Assembly (NCBI GenBank): GCA_964539665.1 | Contig: CAZIKB010000039.1 | Location: 1 to 49,556, forward strand | Length of the DNA: 49,556 bases | From: CAZIKB01 sp964539665 | Lineage (GTDB): Bacteria > Zhuqueibacterota > Zhuqueibacteria > Oceanimicrobiales > Oceanimicrobiaceae | Reading direction: 5' to 3' | Part shown: positions 1-9,230 of the stretch, piece by piece | Layout: each line of letters begins with the position of its first letter | Numbering within the stretch: position 1 is the stretch's first letter | The notes under the pieces: generated by a model | What the model saw: the letters and a program-made list of their open reading frames with translations, nothing else | Told to the model about the DNA's origin: nothing | The model's database searches: none | Position numbers and translations under genes: made by a program

Positions 1-438
1 AATTATTTCATTATGGCAAAGCCCGACTCAGAAAATTCAATCTACCTGATTAAAGGAAAAATTCTCATTATGGATGATGAACAAGTAGTCAGAGAAGTTA
101 CAAGTCGATTGCTCAATCGAATTGGATATGAGGTAATTTGTGCAAAGAATGGTAGTGAAGCAATTGAACTTTACAGTATTGCCAAAACCACCAATCATCC
201 GTTTGATTTTGTTTTTGTAGACTTACATATTCAAAATGGAATGGATGGAAAAGATACTATTACTAAATTATTAGAGATGGACCCACTGGTGAAAGCCATT
301 GTGATCAGCAGCGACATTCATAATCCTTTGATGGTTGATTTCAGCAGATATGGTTTCATTGGCGCCATTCCAAAACCATTTAGTCTTAAAAACTTAGCGA
401 GTACTTTAGCAATAATTGACAGTGATTTTGAGAATTAA
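1..438 (+). CDS. Receiver domain, probable 3' end of a hybrid histidine kinase (cut by the window edge)
   Basis: The visible 141 residues from the first ATG (position 13) form a complete CheY-like receiver. It has an acidic pair in the MDDE motif, a phospho-acceptor Asp in FVDLHIQNGMDG (about residue 70) and the conserved Lys in PKPF (about residue 122). The frame stays open to base 1. The residues before the receiver resemble the linker that follows the ATPase domain in CckA-like hybrid kinases, whose C-terminal receivers share the IQNGMDGK-type wording. I therefore infer that this is the C-terminus of a larger kinase starting outside the window. A stand-alone response regulator starting at 13 is possible, but there is too little upstream sequence to judge a ribosome site. 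It converges on the DUF5683 gene with 14 bp between stop codons. Confidence 0.8.
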   Translation, partial: NYFIMAKPDSENSIYLIKGKILIMDDEQVVREVTSRLLNRIGYEVICAKNGSEAIELYSIAKTTNHPFDFVFVDLHIQNGMDGKDTITKLLEMDPLVKAIVISSDIHNPLMVDFSRYGFIGAIPKPFSLKNLASTLAIIDSDFEN

Positions 439-452
439 ATAAACCGAGCTGT

Positions 453-1283
453 TTAAAGATTCATCAACAAAGTAAGGTTGGCACGATTTGATGAGAACGA
501 TGGAAGAATTAACAGTGCTTTTTCAGAAGATGAAGTATTTAATTTATTTGAGCCTTTTTTCAAAACAGCATCTATGTAGCTGTAAAGCCAAACACCTGCA
601 GAAAATATTAATACATTGTTCCTCAGTTTGTGCAATCTGTTATAACTATTATAGCACGATTCAATTTTTGCAGGGCTGGTCTCTGATAAATATTTATTCT
701 TTGCGTTATTCCGTGCCAGGTACGTAATCACCGATCCGCTCAAGCCGACCGTCCACATTGCTAATAAAACTTTGCCCTTTGTTTTCTCCTTTTTATAGAG
801 TTGCCCCCATCCCGGTAAAATCATAGACCGCAGCGCCGCAGATGGCCGTAGATCTTGCACAAGAACGTAACGAAATCCTGAGTCTGAATGGATGCTCTGT
901 CTTGATTTAAGTTCCTGATCTACTTTGATCTGTTTAAAAAAGTTCAGAATTTTGGGCGAAACATATAAGGGATCCAATTGTAATTCAGGAGTTATTGAGA
1001 GTGCATATTCAAATTGAAGACGCGCTTCAGCTTGCTTGTTTTGAGAATAATAAATAAACGCCAGTATTTTGTGAATTTCTGTCAATTGCTGAGATGTAAA
1101 GTTCTGGTAATTCTTGAGAACAGCTCTCGCTTTAATTTCAGCTTCAGAATAGTTTAACTGATTATACGCACTGCTAATCTCTTCGACAAGCTGGACTTCT
1201 TTGTTCTGTGATTTTCCTGAAGAAGGCCAACCGAGTAAAAGTATTGTTAGAATGCAGACTACGTGTTTTACCTTGAAATTCAT
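453..1283 (-). CDS. DUF5683 family membrane protein with N-terminal TPR-like region
   Basis: The 276-aa product starts with a hydrophobic signal sequence (residues 7-22), then a helical region with TPR-like periodicity (about 35-100). Next comes the DUF5683 hallmark LPGWGQLYKKEKTKG (about 156-170), followed by two membrane segments (about 172-190 and 223-241). DUF5683 proteins are poorly characterised envelope or inner-membrane proteins common in Bacteroidota and related phyla. The gene lies 219 bp downstream of the PEGA-domain Ser/Thr kinase on the same strand, so it may belong to that envelope-signalling group, but it could have its own promoter. No clear Shine-Dalgarno precedes the ATG at 1283. 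Its precise function is unknown. Confidence 0.8.
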   Translation of the reverse strand: MNFKVKHVVCILTILLLGWPSSGKSQNKEVQLVEEISSAYNQLNYSEAEIKARAVLKNYQNFTSQQLTEIHKILAFIYYSQNKQAEARLQFEYALSITPELQLDPLYVSPKILNFFKQIKVDQELKSRQSIHSDSGFRYVLVQDLRPSAALRSMILPGWGQLYKKEKTKGKVLLAMWTVGLSGSVITYLARNNAKNKYLSETSPAKIESCYNSYNRLHKLRNNVLIFSAGVWLYSYIDAVLKKGSNKLNTSSSEKALLILPSFSSNRANLTLLMNL

Positions 1284-1307
1284 AATTTATCGAATGAGTA
1301 ACATTTA

Positions 1308-1317
1308 CCTGCGCAGG
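1308..1317. repeat. 10-bp perfect palindrome CCTGCGCAGG in a 5' region
   Basis: CCTGCGCAGG is its own reverse complement and is unusually GC-rich for this 219-bp AT-rich spacer upstream of the DUF5683 gene. It could be an operator or the relic of a dispersed palindromic repeat. I see no second exact copy in the window. Confidence 0.35.
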
Positions 1318-1502
1318 CAGTGGGCATGCTTGTCCGAAATGTCCAACTTTCTTGCGCAAATATAAAATTTGGGTAAAGGATTAAGTATATTAGTGCTAAA
1401 TAAATATATTTTAAGCATGGTCTTAATGCGAATCGTGCAAAGTTTTCACTACTCTCTTATTTTTCTCTGTTACAAAAATATAATGGGCAATTGGTGATCC
1501 AA

Positions 1503-3197
1503 CTATTTAGACAAAAGTGTTCTAAGATTGAATTTTAATTCCATTGACTTGCCCGCAATGACTTCAACTGTAGTTTCCCAGCTTCCCAACTGAGGATGTT
1601 TTAAAGTAAGCAGATGGCTGCCTGGCAATAAAATTAACGGCCGATCCTGTGGCGGTACCGTATCGCGATATTCTCCATCAATATGAACCTCTGCCCAGGG
1701 ACTCACTTCAAGTTTCAAGTTTCCAACCAATGACCAGAGTGAAAATTCAATTTTTTTTACCGTACTATTGGCAATTTCAATCTCGGTTGAATAATTTGGA
1801 AAATCTGGATTTTTTAATAAAACTTCATGTCTTCCAGCAGTCAATTCCAGGGCGTTTTTTAAAGGGGTAGTGCCAATGGAGTCTCCATCAATATAAATAA
1901 CTGCCCAGGGTTTACAGGAAATTTGTAAATATCCAACGTTCATTAATAAATTCTCTTTAATATCCTCAGACTCTTTAACCGAAAACTGCGACTTTGAGAC
2001 AGGCTGCTCGTCAACTTTTTTTACTTGTAAAGTTTCGTTTTGAGCAGACTTTTTTTCTGGACTCATCTTGTTAGATATTGAATCTGAGCTTAATTCAATT
2101 GAGTTTAACTGTCCACTATTTTGTGAAGGGGCGTTTTGCGGTGAATCTGTTAATGAATTAATCCTTTCAGTTTTTCGAGAATTATCATTTTTATTGAAAA
2201 ATGATATTAAGAAGCCTGATAATAAAAAGACAGCAACTATCGCAGAAAAAAAATACAGGTATCGAAAATTCAACCTTTTATCAGCTCGATTAATTTGAAT
2301 TTCAGGCGCCATTATTTTTGAATTATACGACACAGGTTCTTTAATGAATCTACATAAATCAGCGGAATCCACGGTGAAGATTTGGTTCAATTCAGGAGCC
2401 TCCAATTCCTGGATCAGCTCTTCACAGCCAGGATAACGATGAGCCGCTTTTTTCGCCAACATTTTTTCGCAAATTCGAATCAATTCATGCGGAATATTTC
2501 CATGCTTGCTTAGATTGATTGTTGGTTCATCATTAAGAATGGCATGAAAATATTCGCTCATGTTATTTTCCTGAAATGCTTGCACACCCGTCAACATTTC
2601 AAAAAAGGTCGCGCCTAATGAAAAAATATCAGAGCGCGTGTTTATTGGTTCGCCCAAAATTTGTTCTGGTGAAAAGTATGCTATTGTTCCTTTAACCTCT
2701 CCATCCATATCCCGCTCAGTAGATGAGTTCAAGTCAGCCATGCCAAAATCAGTGATTTTTGCCTGCCCATCATTTGAAATTAGTATGTTTGATGGTTTTA
2801 TATCTTTATGAAGAATCTTTTTATCGTGTGCAGCCTTCAATCCTTTGGAAATCTCAAGCAGGACAAACCAAGCCAGTTCAGGAGGCAGCTTCTTAATTTT
2901 GATAAGCTCTCGCAAAGTCATGCCTTCAACATATTCTGCTGCGAAATAAATCCATTGTTCGAAACGACCATACTCATAAACCGTCACAACATTGGGATGC
3001 TGCACCCGGGCGATGAGCCTGGCTTCTTCCTGAAATTGCTGGTTCAAACGTTCGTCCTGACTGAACTCCAGTCGCAAAACCTTTAAAAGCACAACCCGTT
3101 CTAAAGATGATTGATAACCCTTGTAAACTACGGTTGTTGCTCCCTGATAAAGCTCAGCGAATATTTGGATGTCACCTATGTTTTTTAAAGCTGCCAT
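1503..3197 (-). CDS. Hanks-type Ser/Thr protein kinase with transmembrane segment and two PEGA domains
   Basis: Residues 8-270 form a protein kinase. The ATP-lysine is K39 in VLLKVL and the catalytic loop is HKDIKPSN (D132, N137; HKD instead of HRD). DFG is at 150-152 and SPEQ stands in for APE. The glycine loop is degenerate, with only G19 of the usual cluster. A single membrane helix lies near 313-335. It is followed by a Ser/Asn-rich linker and two PEGA domains (about 422-490 and 492-561), each with an IDG turn, which usually face the periplasm and bind surface structures. The start overlaps the stop of the upstream GAF sigma-54 activator by 13 bp, suggesting translational coupling and a shared pathway. 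The HKD change is common in active bacterial kinases. Confidence 0.93.
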   Translation of the reverse strand: MAALKNIGDIQIFAELYQGATTVVYKGYQSSLERVVLLKVLRLEFSQDERLNQQFQEEARLIARVQHPNVVTVYEYGRFEQWIYFAAEYVEGMTLRELIKIKKLPPELAWFVLLEISKGLKAAHDKKILHKDIKPSNILISNDGQAKITDFGMADLNSSTERDMDGEVKGTIAYFSPEQILGEPINTRSDIFSLGATFFEMLTGVQAFQENNMSEYFHAILNDEPTINLSKHGNIPHELIRICEKMLAKKAAHRYPGCEELIQELEAPELNQIFTVDSADLCRFIKEPVSYNSKIMAPEIQINRADKRLNFRYLYFFSAIVAVFLLSGFLISFFNKNDNSRKTERINSLTDSPQNAPSQNSGQLNSIELSSDSISNKMSPEKKSAQNETLQVKKVDEQPVSKSQFSVKESEDIKENLLMNVGYLQISCKPWAVIYIDGDSIGTTPLKNALELTAGRHEVLLKNPDFPNYSTEIEIANSTVKKIEFSLWSLVGNLKLEVSPWAEVHIDGEYRDTVPPQDRPLILLPGSHLLTLKHPQLGSWETTVEVIAGKSMELKFNLRTLLSK

Positions 3198-4672
3198 TCT
3201 TTGATTTTATAATGTAACCATCTTCTCGAAACCCCTAAAATACGCGCAGTTTCAGAGATATTGTTGTTTTGTTCCTGTAAAGTTTGTTGAATCAAACGCT
3301 TTTCGATTTCTTTTAAAGGAATCCCGGTCTCAATCAAATCAGAAACTTCAGTCTGATTTAATTGAAGGTCTTCTACAACAATGAATTCCTTTCTGGCCAA
3401 CACTACTGCCCGTTCAATAGTATTCTGCAATTCACGCACGTTACCAGGCCAGGAGTAAGCGAGTAAAGCATTGAGTGTTTTCTTCTCAAATCCTTTGATT
3501 TTTTCTTTCTTTGATACAGCAAATTTATCCAGAAAGTGATGTGCTAACAAAGGGATATCTGATTGGCGCTGCCGCAATGGCGGCAGCTTAATTCTAATTG
3601 TATTTAAGCGATAGTAAAGATCTTCTCGAAAGAGCCCTTGCTTAACAAGTCCCAACAATTTTTTGTTTGTAGCAGAGATAATTCTTACATCTACTTTGCG
3701 AATTTGATTTTCACCAACTCGTTTTATTTCCCCTTCCTGGAGAACTCTTAAAAGCCTGGTTTGAATGTTTGAACTCAATTCACCAATCTCGTCCAGGAAA
3801 AATGTACCAGCGTCTACAGACTCAAACAATCCTCGTTTATCCGAGATGGCGCCGGTAAATGCACCTCTTTTATGACCAAAAAGCTCACTTTCTAAAAGGT
3901 TGTCTGGCAGCGATCCGCAAAAAAGCGCCATAAAAGGCTTGTCCTTTCTGTGTCCATTGTAATGGATGGCTCTTGCTACCAGCTCTTTGCCGGTACCACT
4001 CTCGCCTTCTATTAAGACCGTTGCGTCCGAATCCAGTACTCTTGACATAACATCAAACACGTTCTGCATTTTGGGGCTTTGACCAATTATTTCGTTAAAA
4101 CCGTGAATGCGTTGAACCTCATGCCGTAACCGCCGATTTTCTTCCCGCAAGGTTTGATAGAGTTGAGCGTTTTCTATGGCAATGGCCGCCTGATTTGCGA
4201 ATGCGGTTAGAAAAGGCAGGCTGTCTTTCGTAAACCGGCTGCGCCTGGTTAAACTGTCTAAATAAATAGCCCCAATTTCACGATTTTTTAGGCTCAAGGG
4301 AACACAGGCAATGGACTGAATTTTTTGAATAACAATGCTTTCTGCCTCGCTGTATTTCGGATCTTTTTGAGCATCAAAAAGTAAAATGGGAACACCCTGG
4401 TCAAGAACTTCGTGTACAACACTGCTGGAGATGTGCGGGATGTCTGCAATTTGGTGATCAGAAAAATTATGGCTGTATTTAATTTCAAAGCCATCAGGAG
4501 TTTTTGAAGATTTCAATAAAACAAATCCACGCTCTGCAGCAAGCGTCTCCATCGCAATTTCCAGAACCTTTTTGAGGAGAGGTTCGATTTCCTGGATACT
4601 ATTTACAATTTGGGCAATTTCCGATAGTGCAGCAACTGATGCAAGCGGATTATTTTCAGATGTTTTTTCCAT
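3185..4672 (-). CDS. GAF-domain sigma-54-dependent transcriptional activator
   Basis: The 495-aa protein has an N-terminal GAF domain (about 15-170), an AAA+ sigma-54 interaction domain (about 195-425) and a C-terminal Fis-type helix-turn-helix (about 455-495). It shows Walker A GESGTGKE (223-230), the sigma-54 loop GAFTGA (270-275), Walker B FFLDEIGE (291-298) and the sensor WPGNVREL. There is no receiver domain, so it should respond to a small ligand or to partner proteins through GAF. It begins 9 bp after the lipoprotein gene and its 3' end overlaps the Ser/Thr kinase, so the three look co-transcribed. GAF-type activators phosphorylated by Hanks kinases are known in myxobacteria, so the kinase may modify this regulator; that is inference. 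Confidence 0.93.
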   Translation of the reverse strand: MEKTSENNPLASVAALSEIAQIVNSIQEIEPLLKKVLEIAMETLAAERGFVLLKSSKTPDGFEIKYSHNFSDHQIADIPHISSSVVHEVLDQGVPILLFDAQKDPKYSEAESIVIQKIQSIACVPLSLKNREIGAIYLDSLTRRSRFTKDSLPFLTAFANQAAIAIENAQLYQTLREENRRLRHEVQRIHGFNEIIGQSPKMQNVFDVMSRVLDSDATVLIEGESGTGKELVARAIHYNGHRKDKPFMALFCGSLPDNLLESELFGHKRGAFTGAISDKRGLFESVDAGTFFLDEIGELSSNIQTRLLRVLQEGEIKRVGENQIRKVDVRIISATNKKLLGLVKQGLFREDLYYRLNTIRIKLPPLRQRQSDIPLLAHHFLDKFAVSKKEKIKGFEKKTLNALLAYSWPGNVRELQNTIERAVVLARKEFIVVEDLQLNQTEVSDLIETGIPLKEIEKRLIQQTLQEQNNNISETARILGVSRRWLHYKIKEWQL

Positions 4673-4681
4673 TTAATGACC

Positions 4682-5683
4682 TTAATTTATGCGAAATGAC
4701 CTCTCTTTGTCCCGGCTCAAATTGCCAAAATCATCAACAATTGCGACTCTCCAAAAATATATACCATCAATTAATGAATCAGGTACGGCGATAGATTTTT
4801 CTGTTTTATTTATATCTGGTTGAAACCAAATCAAATCGTTTATCACTCCCCCATACACTTGCAACAACTCAACTGAAAAAGTATAATTAAAAGATAAAGT
4901 ATTCGCTTTCCAAATTAAGACAGGTCTTGGTTTGGTTAGTACGACTAATCCCTGCGGGAATACAGCTTCAGGTAGGACGTCAATCACTCTTGCTAAGAAA
5001 TTCGGCTGTGATTTACATTCGAATCCTGCTTGATCTTGTACTTTTAAATATAATTGGCGGCCCAAAATGTCGTGCAACGAGCTGTTCGGCAACTGTGTTT
5101 GTAATACTTGTTTACTGTATGTATTCAGTGATTGATTGATTTCTAAAGTGTCTGTGAAACTAAGATCAGGAATTTCAAATGTAACTAATTTTATGTCACT
5201 AAAACCATTGGGATCATCAACCCGGGCCTGAACATCCAATAACAGCAAATCCTCTTCCGGAAACCAACGACTAATACGACTTGAGCTAACGGAAAAAGAC
5301 AAAATAAAAGGCAGACCGTCTAAATTCAATTCTACTGTGGTTGTTTGGTTTAATTTTACGCCAATAGAATTTTCTACTAATGCGTAATTTTCTTTCTGAG
5401 CAGTAATTATATAACTTCCAGCCGGAACATTTTCAAACAGAAATTTGCCTGAAGAATTCGAATTAGTAATAAAAGATCCCGGCTCCATTCGAATTTCAAC
5501 ATCGGATATAGGTGAACTCGGGGGATAATACGTCCGCGTCTCCCCTGTCACCATTCCAACATTATTAAAATTTTCTGATTTTGGATCCAGCGGATTGCTG
5601 CGGTCAGCATTACTCACACAGGACCATTGTGCAATTATGCTACTCAATAGTATTGAAAATAAAATTAAAGGATTCATTTTCAT
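4682..5683 (-). CDS. Probable lipoprotein with carboxypeptidase-regulatory-like domain
   Basis: The 333-aa product has a lipoprotein-like signal sequence with C22 (QWSC, a loose lipobox). It is followed by SNPLDPKS, a motif often seen just after the lipid cysteine in related phyla. Residues about 40-125 look like a carboxypeptidase-regulatory-like beta-sandwich (GKFLFENVPAGSYIITA). The rest is beta-rich and ends in a fibronectin-like segment with FYWRVAIVDDFGN-type wording. It is probably anchored to the outer membrane or periplasmic face. It lies between gatB (35 bp upstream) and the GAF activator (9 bp downstream), so it may be the envelope partner of the kinase with PEGA domains. No enzymatic motif is visible. 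Confidence 0.75.
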   Translation of the reverse strand: MKMNPLILFSILLSSIIAQWSCVSNADRSNPLDPKSENFNNVGMVTGETRTYYPPSSPISDVEIRMEPGSFITNSNSSGKFLFENVPAGSYIITAQKENYALVENSIGVKLNQTTTVELNLDGLPFILSFSVSSSRISRWFPEEDLLLLDVQARVDDPNGFSDIKLVTFEIPDLSFTDTLEINQSLNTYSKQVLQTQLPNSSLHDILGRQLYLKVQDQAGFECKSQPNFLARVIDVLPEAVFPQGLVVLTKPRPVLIWKANTLSFNYTFSVELLQVYGGVINDLIWFQPDINKTEKSIAVPDSLIDGIYFWRVAIVDDFGNLSRDKERSFRIN

Positions 5684-5718
5684 GAGTGTGGCATTTTAGA
5701 ATAACAATAATTCTTCGA

Positions 5719-7167
5719 TTATTTTTTTAGATTATCTAATTCTTTTCGCAAAATTTCATTCACTATTTTGGGATTAGCTTTTCCGCGTGTTACCCTCATA
5801 ATCTGGCCTACCAGGAAACCCAAAATCTGTTCTTTACCGTCCAAATACCTTTTCACTTCCGATGGATTTTCTGCAAGCACGGTTTGTACCTGTTTTTCAA
5901 GCTCGCCAGTGTCAGATATTTGCACCAGTCCTTTTTCTTTGACAATTACATCAGGAGCTTTGCCCGTCTTCATCATCTCCTCGAAAACCGACTTGGCTAT
6001 TTTACCGCTGATTGTACCGTTGTTTATGAGCTTAATCATATCCGCCAGATCGGAAGGCTGAACCTTAAAATCGGTGATTTCGATTTGCTCGCCTTTTAAT
6101 GCCCTGAGTACCTCACTCATGATCCAGTTACTGGCTGATTTGGCATCGCATGAACTTCTGGCAACTTCTTCAAAATAGTCAGCTAATTCTCTTGTATCTA
6201 TTAGTATCTCAGCGTCGTATGGAGGGATTTCATACTGCTCAACCAGACGATTTTTTCGCGCCTGTGGCAATTCTGGTATAGACTTTTTGATTTCGGTGAT
6301 CCATTCAGAATTGACCTCCACCGGCAATAAATCCGGTTCGGGAAAATATCGATAATCATGAGCAAATTCTTTACTGCGCATTGGAAAGGATTCGTTTTTA
6401 TTTGCATCCCACAACAGTGTTTCCTGGACTATTGCCCCTCCGCTCTCTAATATTCCTGATTGGCGCTTGACTTCAAAATCCAGGGCTTTTTCCACCCCTC
6501 GAAAGGAATTCATATTTTTCACTTCAGTTTTAACACCAAACTCCTTCGTGCCAACCGGCCGAACAGAAATGTTGGCGTCACACCGAAGGCTGCCTTCTTC
6601 CATGTTGCCATCACAAATACCAAGATACTGAACAACTTGCCTTAACTGGGTTAAATACAAGTAGGCTTCTTTTGAAGAACAAATGTCTGGTTCACTTACG
6701 ATCTCAATTAAAGGAACACCGCAGCGATTGACATCAACCAAAGTTTCATTCAAGTCCACAAATTCCTCAGCATGAATTGATTTGCCCGCATCCTCTTCCA
6801 GGTGAATACGGGTAATGCCGATGCGTTTTCGTTGACCATCAAGTTCTATTTCAATATAGCCCTTTTCGCAGAAAGGCTCTTCGTATTGAGAAATCTGGTA
6901 TCCTTTGGGCAAATCCGGGTAGAAATAATTTTTTCTCGCGAAAATAGAATGGGGTGCGATGCGGCAATTTGTTGCCAAACCCATTCGTAAAGCAAACACG
7001 ACGGCTTGTTTATTTAACACCGGCAATACTCCAGGCATTCCAAGGCAAACCGGGCACACCTGGGTATTTTGTTCACCGCCAAATTTCGCGCTGCAGCGGC
7101 AAAATATTTTTGAATTTGTCAGTAACTGGGCGTGTACTTCCAGTCCGATTACGGGTTCGTAGTCCAT
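5719..7167 (-). CDS. gatB: Aspartyl/glutamyl-tRNA(Asn/Gln) amidotransferase subunit B
   Basis: GatB binds mischarged Glu-tRNA(Gln) or Asp-tRNA(Asn) and activates the acyl group for amidation within GatCAB. The 482-aa length is normal. The N-terminus PVIGLEVHAQL, the zinc cysteines C23, C25, C38 and C41, the FYPDLPKGYQISQ motif and the C-terminal YqeY-like helical tail (about 330-480) are all present. The ATG at 7167 gives the canonical MDYEPVIGLEVH start. gatA lies upstream across a 293-bp spacer, and gatC is not in this window. This genome therefore probably uses the indirect Gln-tRNA or Asn-tRNA route, with gatC elsewhere. Confidence 0.97.
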   Translation of the reverse strand: MDYEPVIGLEVHAQLLTNSKIFCRCSAKFGGEQNTQVCPVCLGMPGVLPVLNKQAVVFALRMGLATNCRIAPHSIFARKNYFYPDLPKGYQISQYEEPFCEKGYIEIELDGQRKRIGITRIHLEEDAGKSIHAEEFVDLNETLVDVNRCGVPLIEIVSEPDICSSKEAYLYLTQLRQVVQYLGICDGNMEEGSLRCDANISVRPVGTKEFGVKTEVKNMNSFRGVEKALDFEVKRQSGILESGGAIVQETLLWDANKNESFPMRSKEFAHDYRYFPEPDLLPVEVNSEWITEIKKSIPELPQARKNRLVEQYEIPPYDAEILIDTRELADYFEEVARSSCDAKSASNWIMSEVLRALKGEQIEITDFKVQPSDLADMIKLINNGTISGKIAKSVFEEMMKTGKAPDVIVKEKGLVQISDTGELEKQVQTVLAENPSEVKRYLDGKEQILGFLVGQIMRVTRGKANPKIVNEILRKELDNLKK

Positions 7168-7219
7168 TTCAAATTCTATTTTGGTTTACTTTTTTGTGTA
7201 TAAATATTCAATTTAATAT

Positions 7220-7237
7220 TTATACTAATAAGTATAA
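7220..7237. promoter_or_regulatory. 18-bp inverted repeat upstream of gatB
   Basis: TTATACT and AGTATAA form a perfect 7-bp inverted repeat around AATA, 53 bp before the gatB start. It could be an operator or part of an AT-rich promoter. No confident -35/-10 pair could be assigned. Confidence 0.35.
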
Positions 7238-7292
7238 GTGAAAAGCTGTGGAACATTATTCCTGAAACCAATAAAATATCTTCTATGTTATC

Positions 7293-7319
7293 ATTCCCGC
7301 GATCTTTAAATGCGGGAAT
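7293..7319. repeat. GC-rich hairpin, likely copy of a dispersed ATTCCCGC/GCGGGAAT element
   Basis: ATTCCCGC (7293-7300) and GCGGGAAT (7312-7319) form an 8-bp perfect stem with an 11-nt loop in the 293-bp gatA-gatB spacer. The following bases (ATCCAGTGG, and further on TTCGGGCATGACAG) resemble the edges of palindromic repeats scattered in many bacterial genomes. The element is far more GC-rich than its surroundings. There is no T-run after it, so a terminator role is unlikely. Confidence 0.55.
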
Positions 7320-7460
7320 CCAGTGGAGTTATGGAGCCTCGATAAAAGCATTCGGGCATGACAGATAGGATAATATCTGTGCAAATCGCTATAAGCAAAC
7401 ATTAGCTTTGTCCATATTCAGATTCAAATTTATGAAATAAGCGTATAATAAAACGACTTA

Positions 7461-8921
7461 CTATTTACTTCTTTCTACAAATATTGAATTCTTCTCAATA
7501 AAATCCGCGACTCTCAGCACCATTTCTTCATCAAAGTGTTTGCCAATGATTTGCACGCCAATCGGGAGATTGTTCGAATCAACTCCACACGGCACCGATA
7601 TTCCTGGCAAACCGGCTAAATTAACAGACACCGTGTAAATATCAGACAGATACATTGCCAGCGGATCATCTACTTTTTCGCCTAATTTAAAAGCGGTTGT
7701 CGGAGATGTAGGCGTAAGCAAACAATCACACTGTTCGAATGCCTGTTCAAAATCCTGTTTAACAAGAGTTCTGACTTTCTGGGCTTTTTTATAATAAGCA
7801 TCATAATAACCGGCGGAAAGCACATAAGTTCCGAGCATGATTCTTCGTTTTACTTCCTCGCCAAATCCCTGGCTGCGACTCTTCACATACATTTCTTCCA
7901 AATCTGCCGGCTCTTCGGCTCTGAGGCCATAACGCGCCGCATCATATCGGGCAAGATTTGCAGAAGCTTCAGCGTTAGCCAAAATGTAATATGTGGCGAT
8001 GGCGTATTCTGTGTGAGGCAAAGAAACCTCCTTAAAAAGAGCACCGTTGTCTTTTAACATATCAATAGTTTTTCCAATCGAGATTCTAACTTCTGCACTC
8101 AGTCCTTCTGCAAAGTACTCTTTTGGTAAGCCAATTTTCAAACCCTGAACGTCTTTGCCAATCTTTTTGGAAAATGCCGGAACATGCCTGGATACCGAGG
8201 TAGAATCTCTTTCATCCTGTCCGGAAATCACTTCAAGAATTAAAGCGGCATCTTCTGAGGTGTTGGTAATTGGACCAATTTGATCAAGAGATGAAGCAAA
8301 GGCCACTAAACCAAAACGAGATATCCGGCCATAAGTGGGCTTGAGACCGATGACTCCACAAAATGAAGCAGGCTGACGAATGGAGCCGCCGGTATCGGAA
8401 CCCAATGCCGCCATGGCCATATCGGCAGCCACAGCCACACAGGAACCACCCGAGGAACCGCCTGGCACTCGCTCTATACTGTTGGGATTTTTAGCAGGTC
8501 CAAAACAGGAATTCTCGTTGGAACTGCCCATGGCAAATTCATCCATGTTGGTTTTGCCAATAATTATAGCATCGGCATTTTCCAACTTTCTGATAACGGT
8601 CGCGTCATAGAGTGAGACAAATTTTTCCAAAATTCGTGACCCGCACGTTACCCGTTCGTTTTTTATGGCTAAATTATCTTTCACGGCAATAACAAGTCCG
8701 GCTAACTTGCCTGCCTGTTTTTTTTTGATCTTCCTATCCACTTCAAGCGCTTTTTTTTGCGCCCTTTCCTCTAAAACAGAAATGAAGGCATTGAATTGAG
8801 TGCCTTCATTTATTTTTGTTAGATAATGTTCAACTAAGCCTTTGCACGTCCAGTCACCCTGGAAAAGCTTTGCTTGAATTTTATTTATGTTTACTTTTTC
8901 TATATCCAATAAGCGCTCCAA
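7461..8921 (-). CDS. gatA: Glutamyl-tRNA(Gln) amidotransferase subunit A
   Basis: GatA is the amidase-signature subunit that releases ammonia from glutamine and delivers it to GatB. The Ser-cis-Ser-Lys triad is visible as K81 (VKDN), S156 (PGGSSGG) and S180 (DTGGSIRQP). The protein is 486 aa, the usual size, and keeps the GSDTGGSIRQPA signature and the C-terminal LPGISVPCG segment. It follows two tatA genes on the same strand and precedes gatB. A housekeeping function is near certain. Confidence 0.97.
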   Translation of the reverse strand: MERLLDIEKVNINKIQAKLFQGDWTCKGLVEHYLTKINEGTQFNAFISVLEERAQKKALEVDRKIKKKQAGKLAGLVIAVKDNLAIKNERVTCGSRILEKFVSLYDATVIRKLENADAIIIGKTNMDEFAMGSSNENSCFGPAKNPNSIERVPGGSSGGSCVAVAADMAMAALGSDTGGSIRQPASFCGVIGLKPTYGRISRFGLVAFASSLDQIGPITNTSEDAALILEVISGQDERDSTSVSRHVPAFSKKIGKDVQGLKIGLPKEYFAEGLSAEVRISIGKTIDMLKDNGALFKEVSLPHTEYAIATYYILANAEASANLARYDAARYGLRAEEPADLEEMYVKSRSQGFGEEVKRRIMLGTYVLSAGYYDAYYKKAQKVRTLVKQDFEQAFEQCDCLLTPTSPTTAFKLGEKVDDPLAMYLSDIYTVSVNLAGLPGISVPCGVDSNNLPIGVQIIGKHFDEEMVLRVADFIEKNSIFVERSK

Positions 8922-8995
8922 AATTTATCAATAATTTGACCGAACTTAAATCCACACTTCTTCCTATATTTGATTATCTATATTTTGAGAATTAT

Positions 8996-9181
8996 TCAAT
9001 CCTCATCTTTTGCAGATTTGATTTTCGATTGATTTTCCTCATTTTCAGGTTCTTTAACAGATTTCTTAAATTCCCTCAGGCCCTTACCCAAACCTTTGGC
9101 CAATTCAGGAAATTTCTTGCCCCCGAACAGAAGAAGTATAATGAAAACTATTATTATGATTTCCCACGGTCCCGGACTCAT
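8996..9181 (-). CDS. tatA: Sec-independent protein translocase TatA/TatE family (second copy)
   Basis: This 61-aa protein has a short N-terminal membrane helix, the FGGKKFPELAKGLGKGLREFK hinge and amphipathic helix, and an acidic/lysine tail, all typical of TatA. The start is supported by AAGGAG eight bases upstream of the ATG. TatA oligomers form the passage for folded proteins in the Tat system with TatC. It lies 49 bp downstream of another tatA. The hinge begins FGG rather than the FGS of its neighbour, so the two may not be interchangeable. Confidence 0.93.
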   Translation of the reverse strand: MSPGPWEIIIIVFIILLLFGGKKFPELAKGLGKGLREFKKSVKEPENEENQSKIKSAKDED

Positions 9182-9230
9182 ATTTTGTCTCCTTAAATTT
9201 AATAATGTCGAAGATAATTTACTTTGAGAT

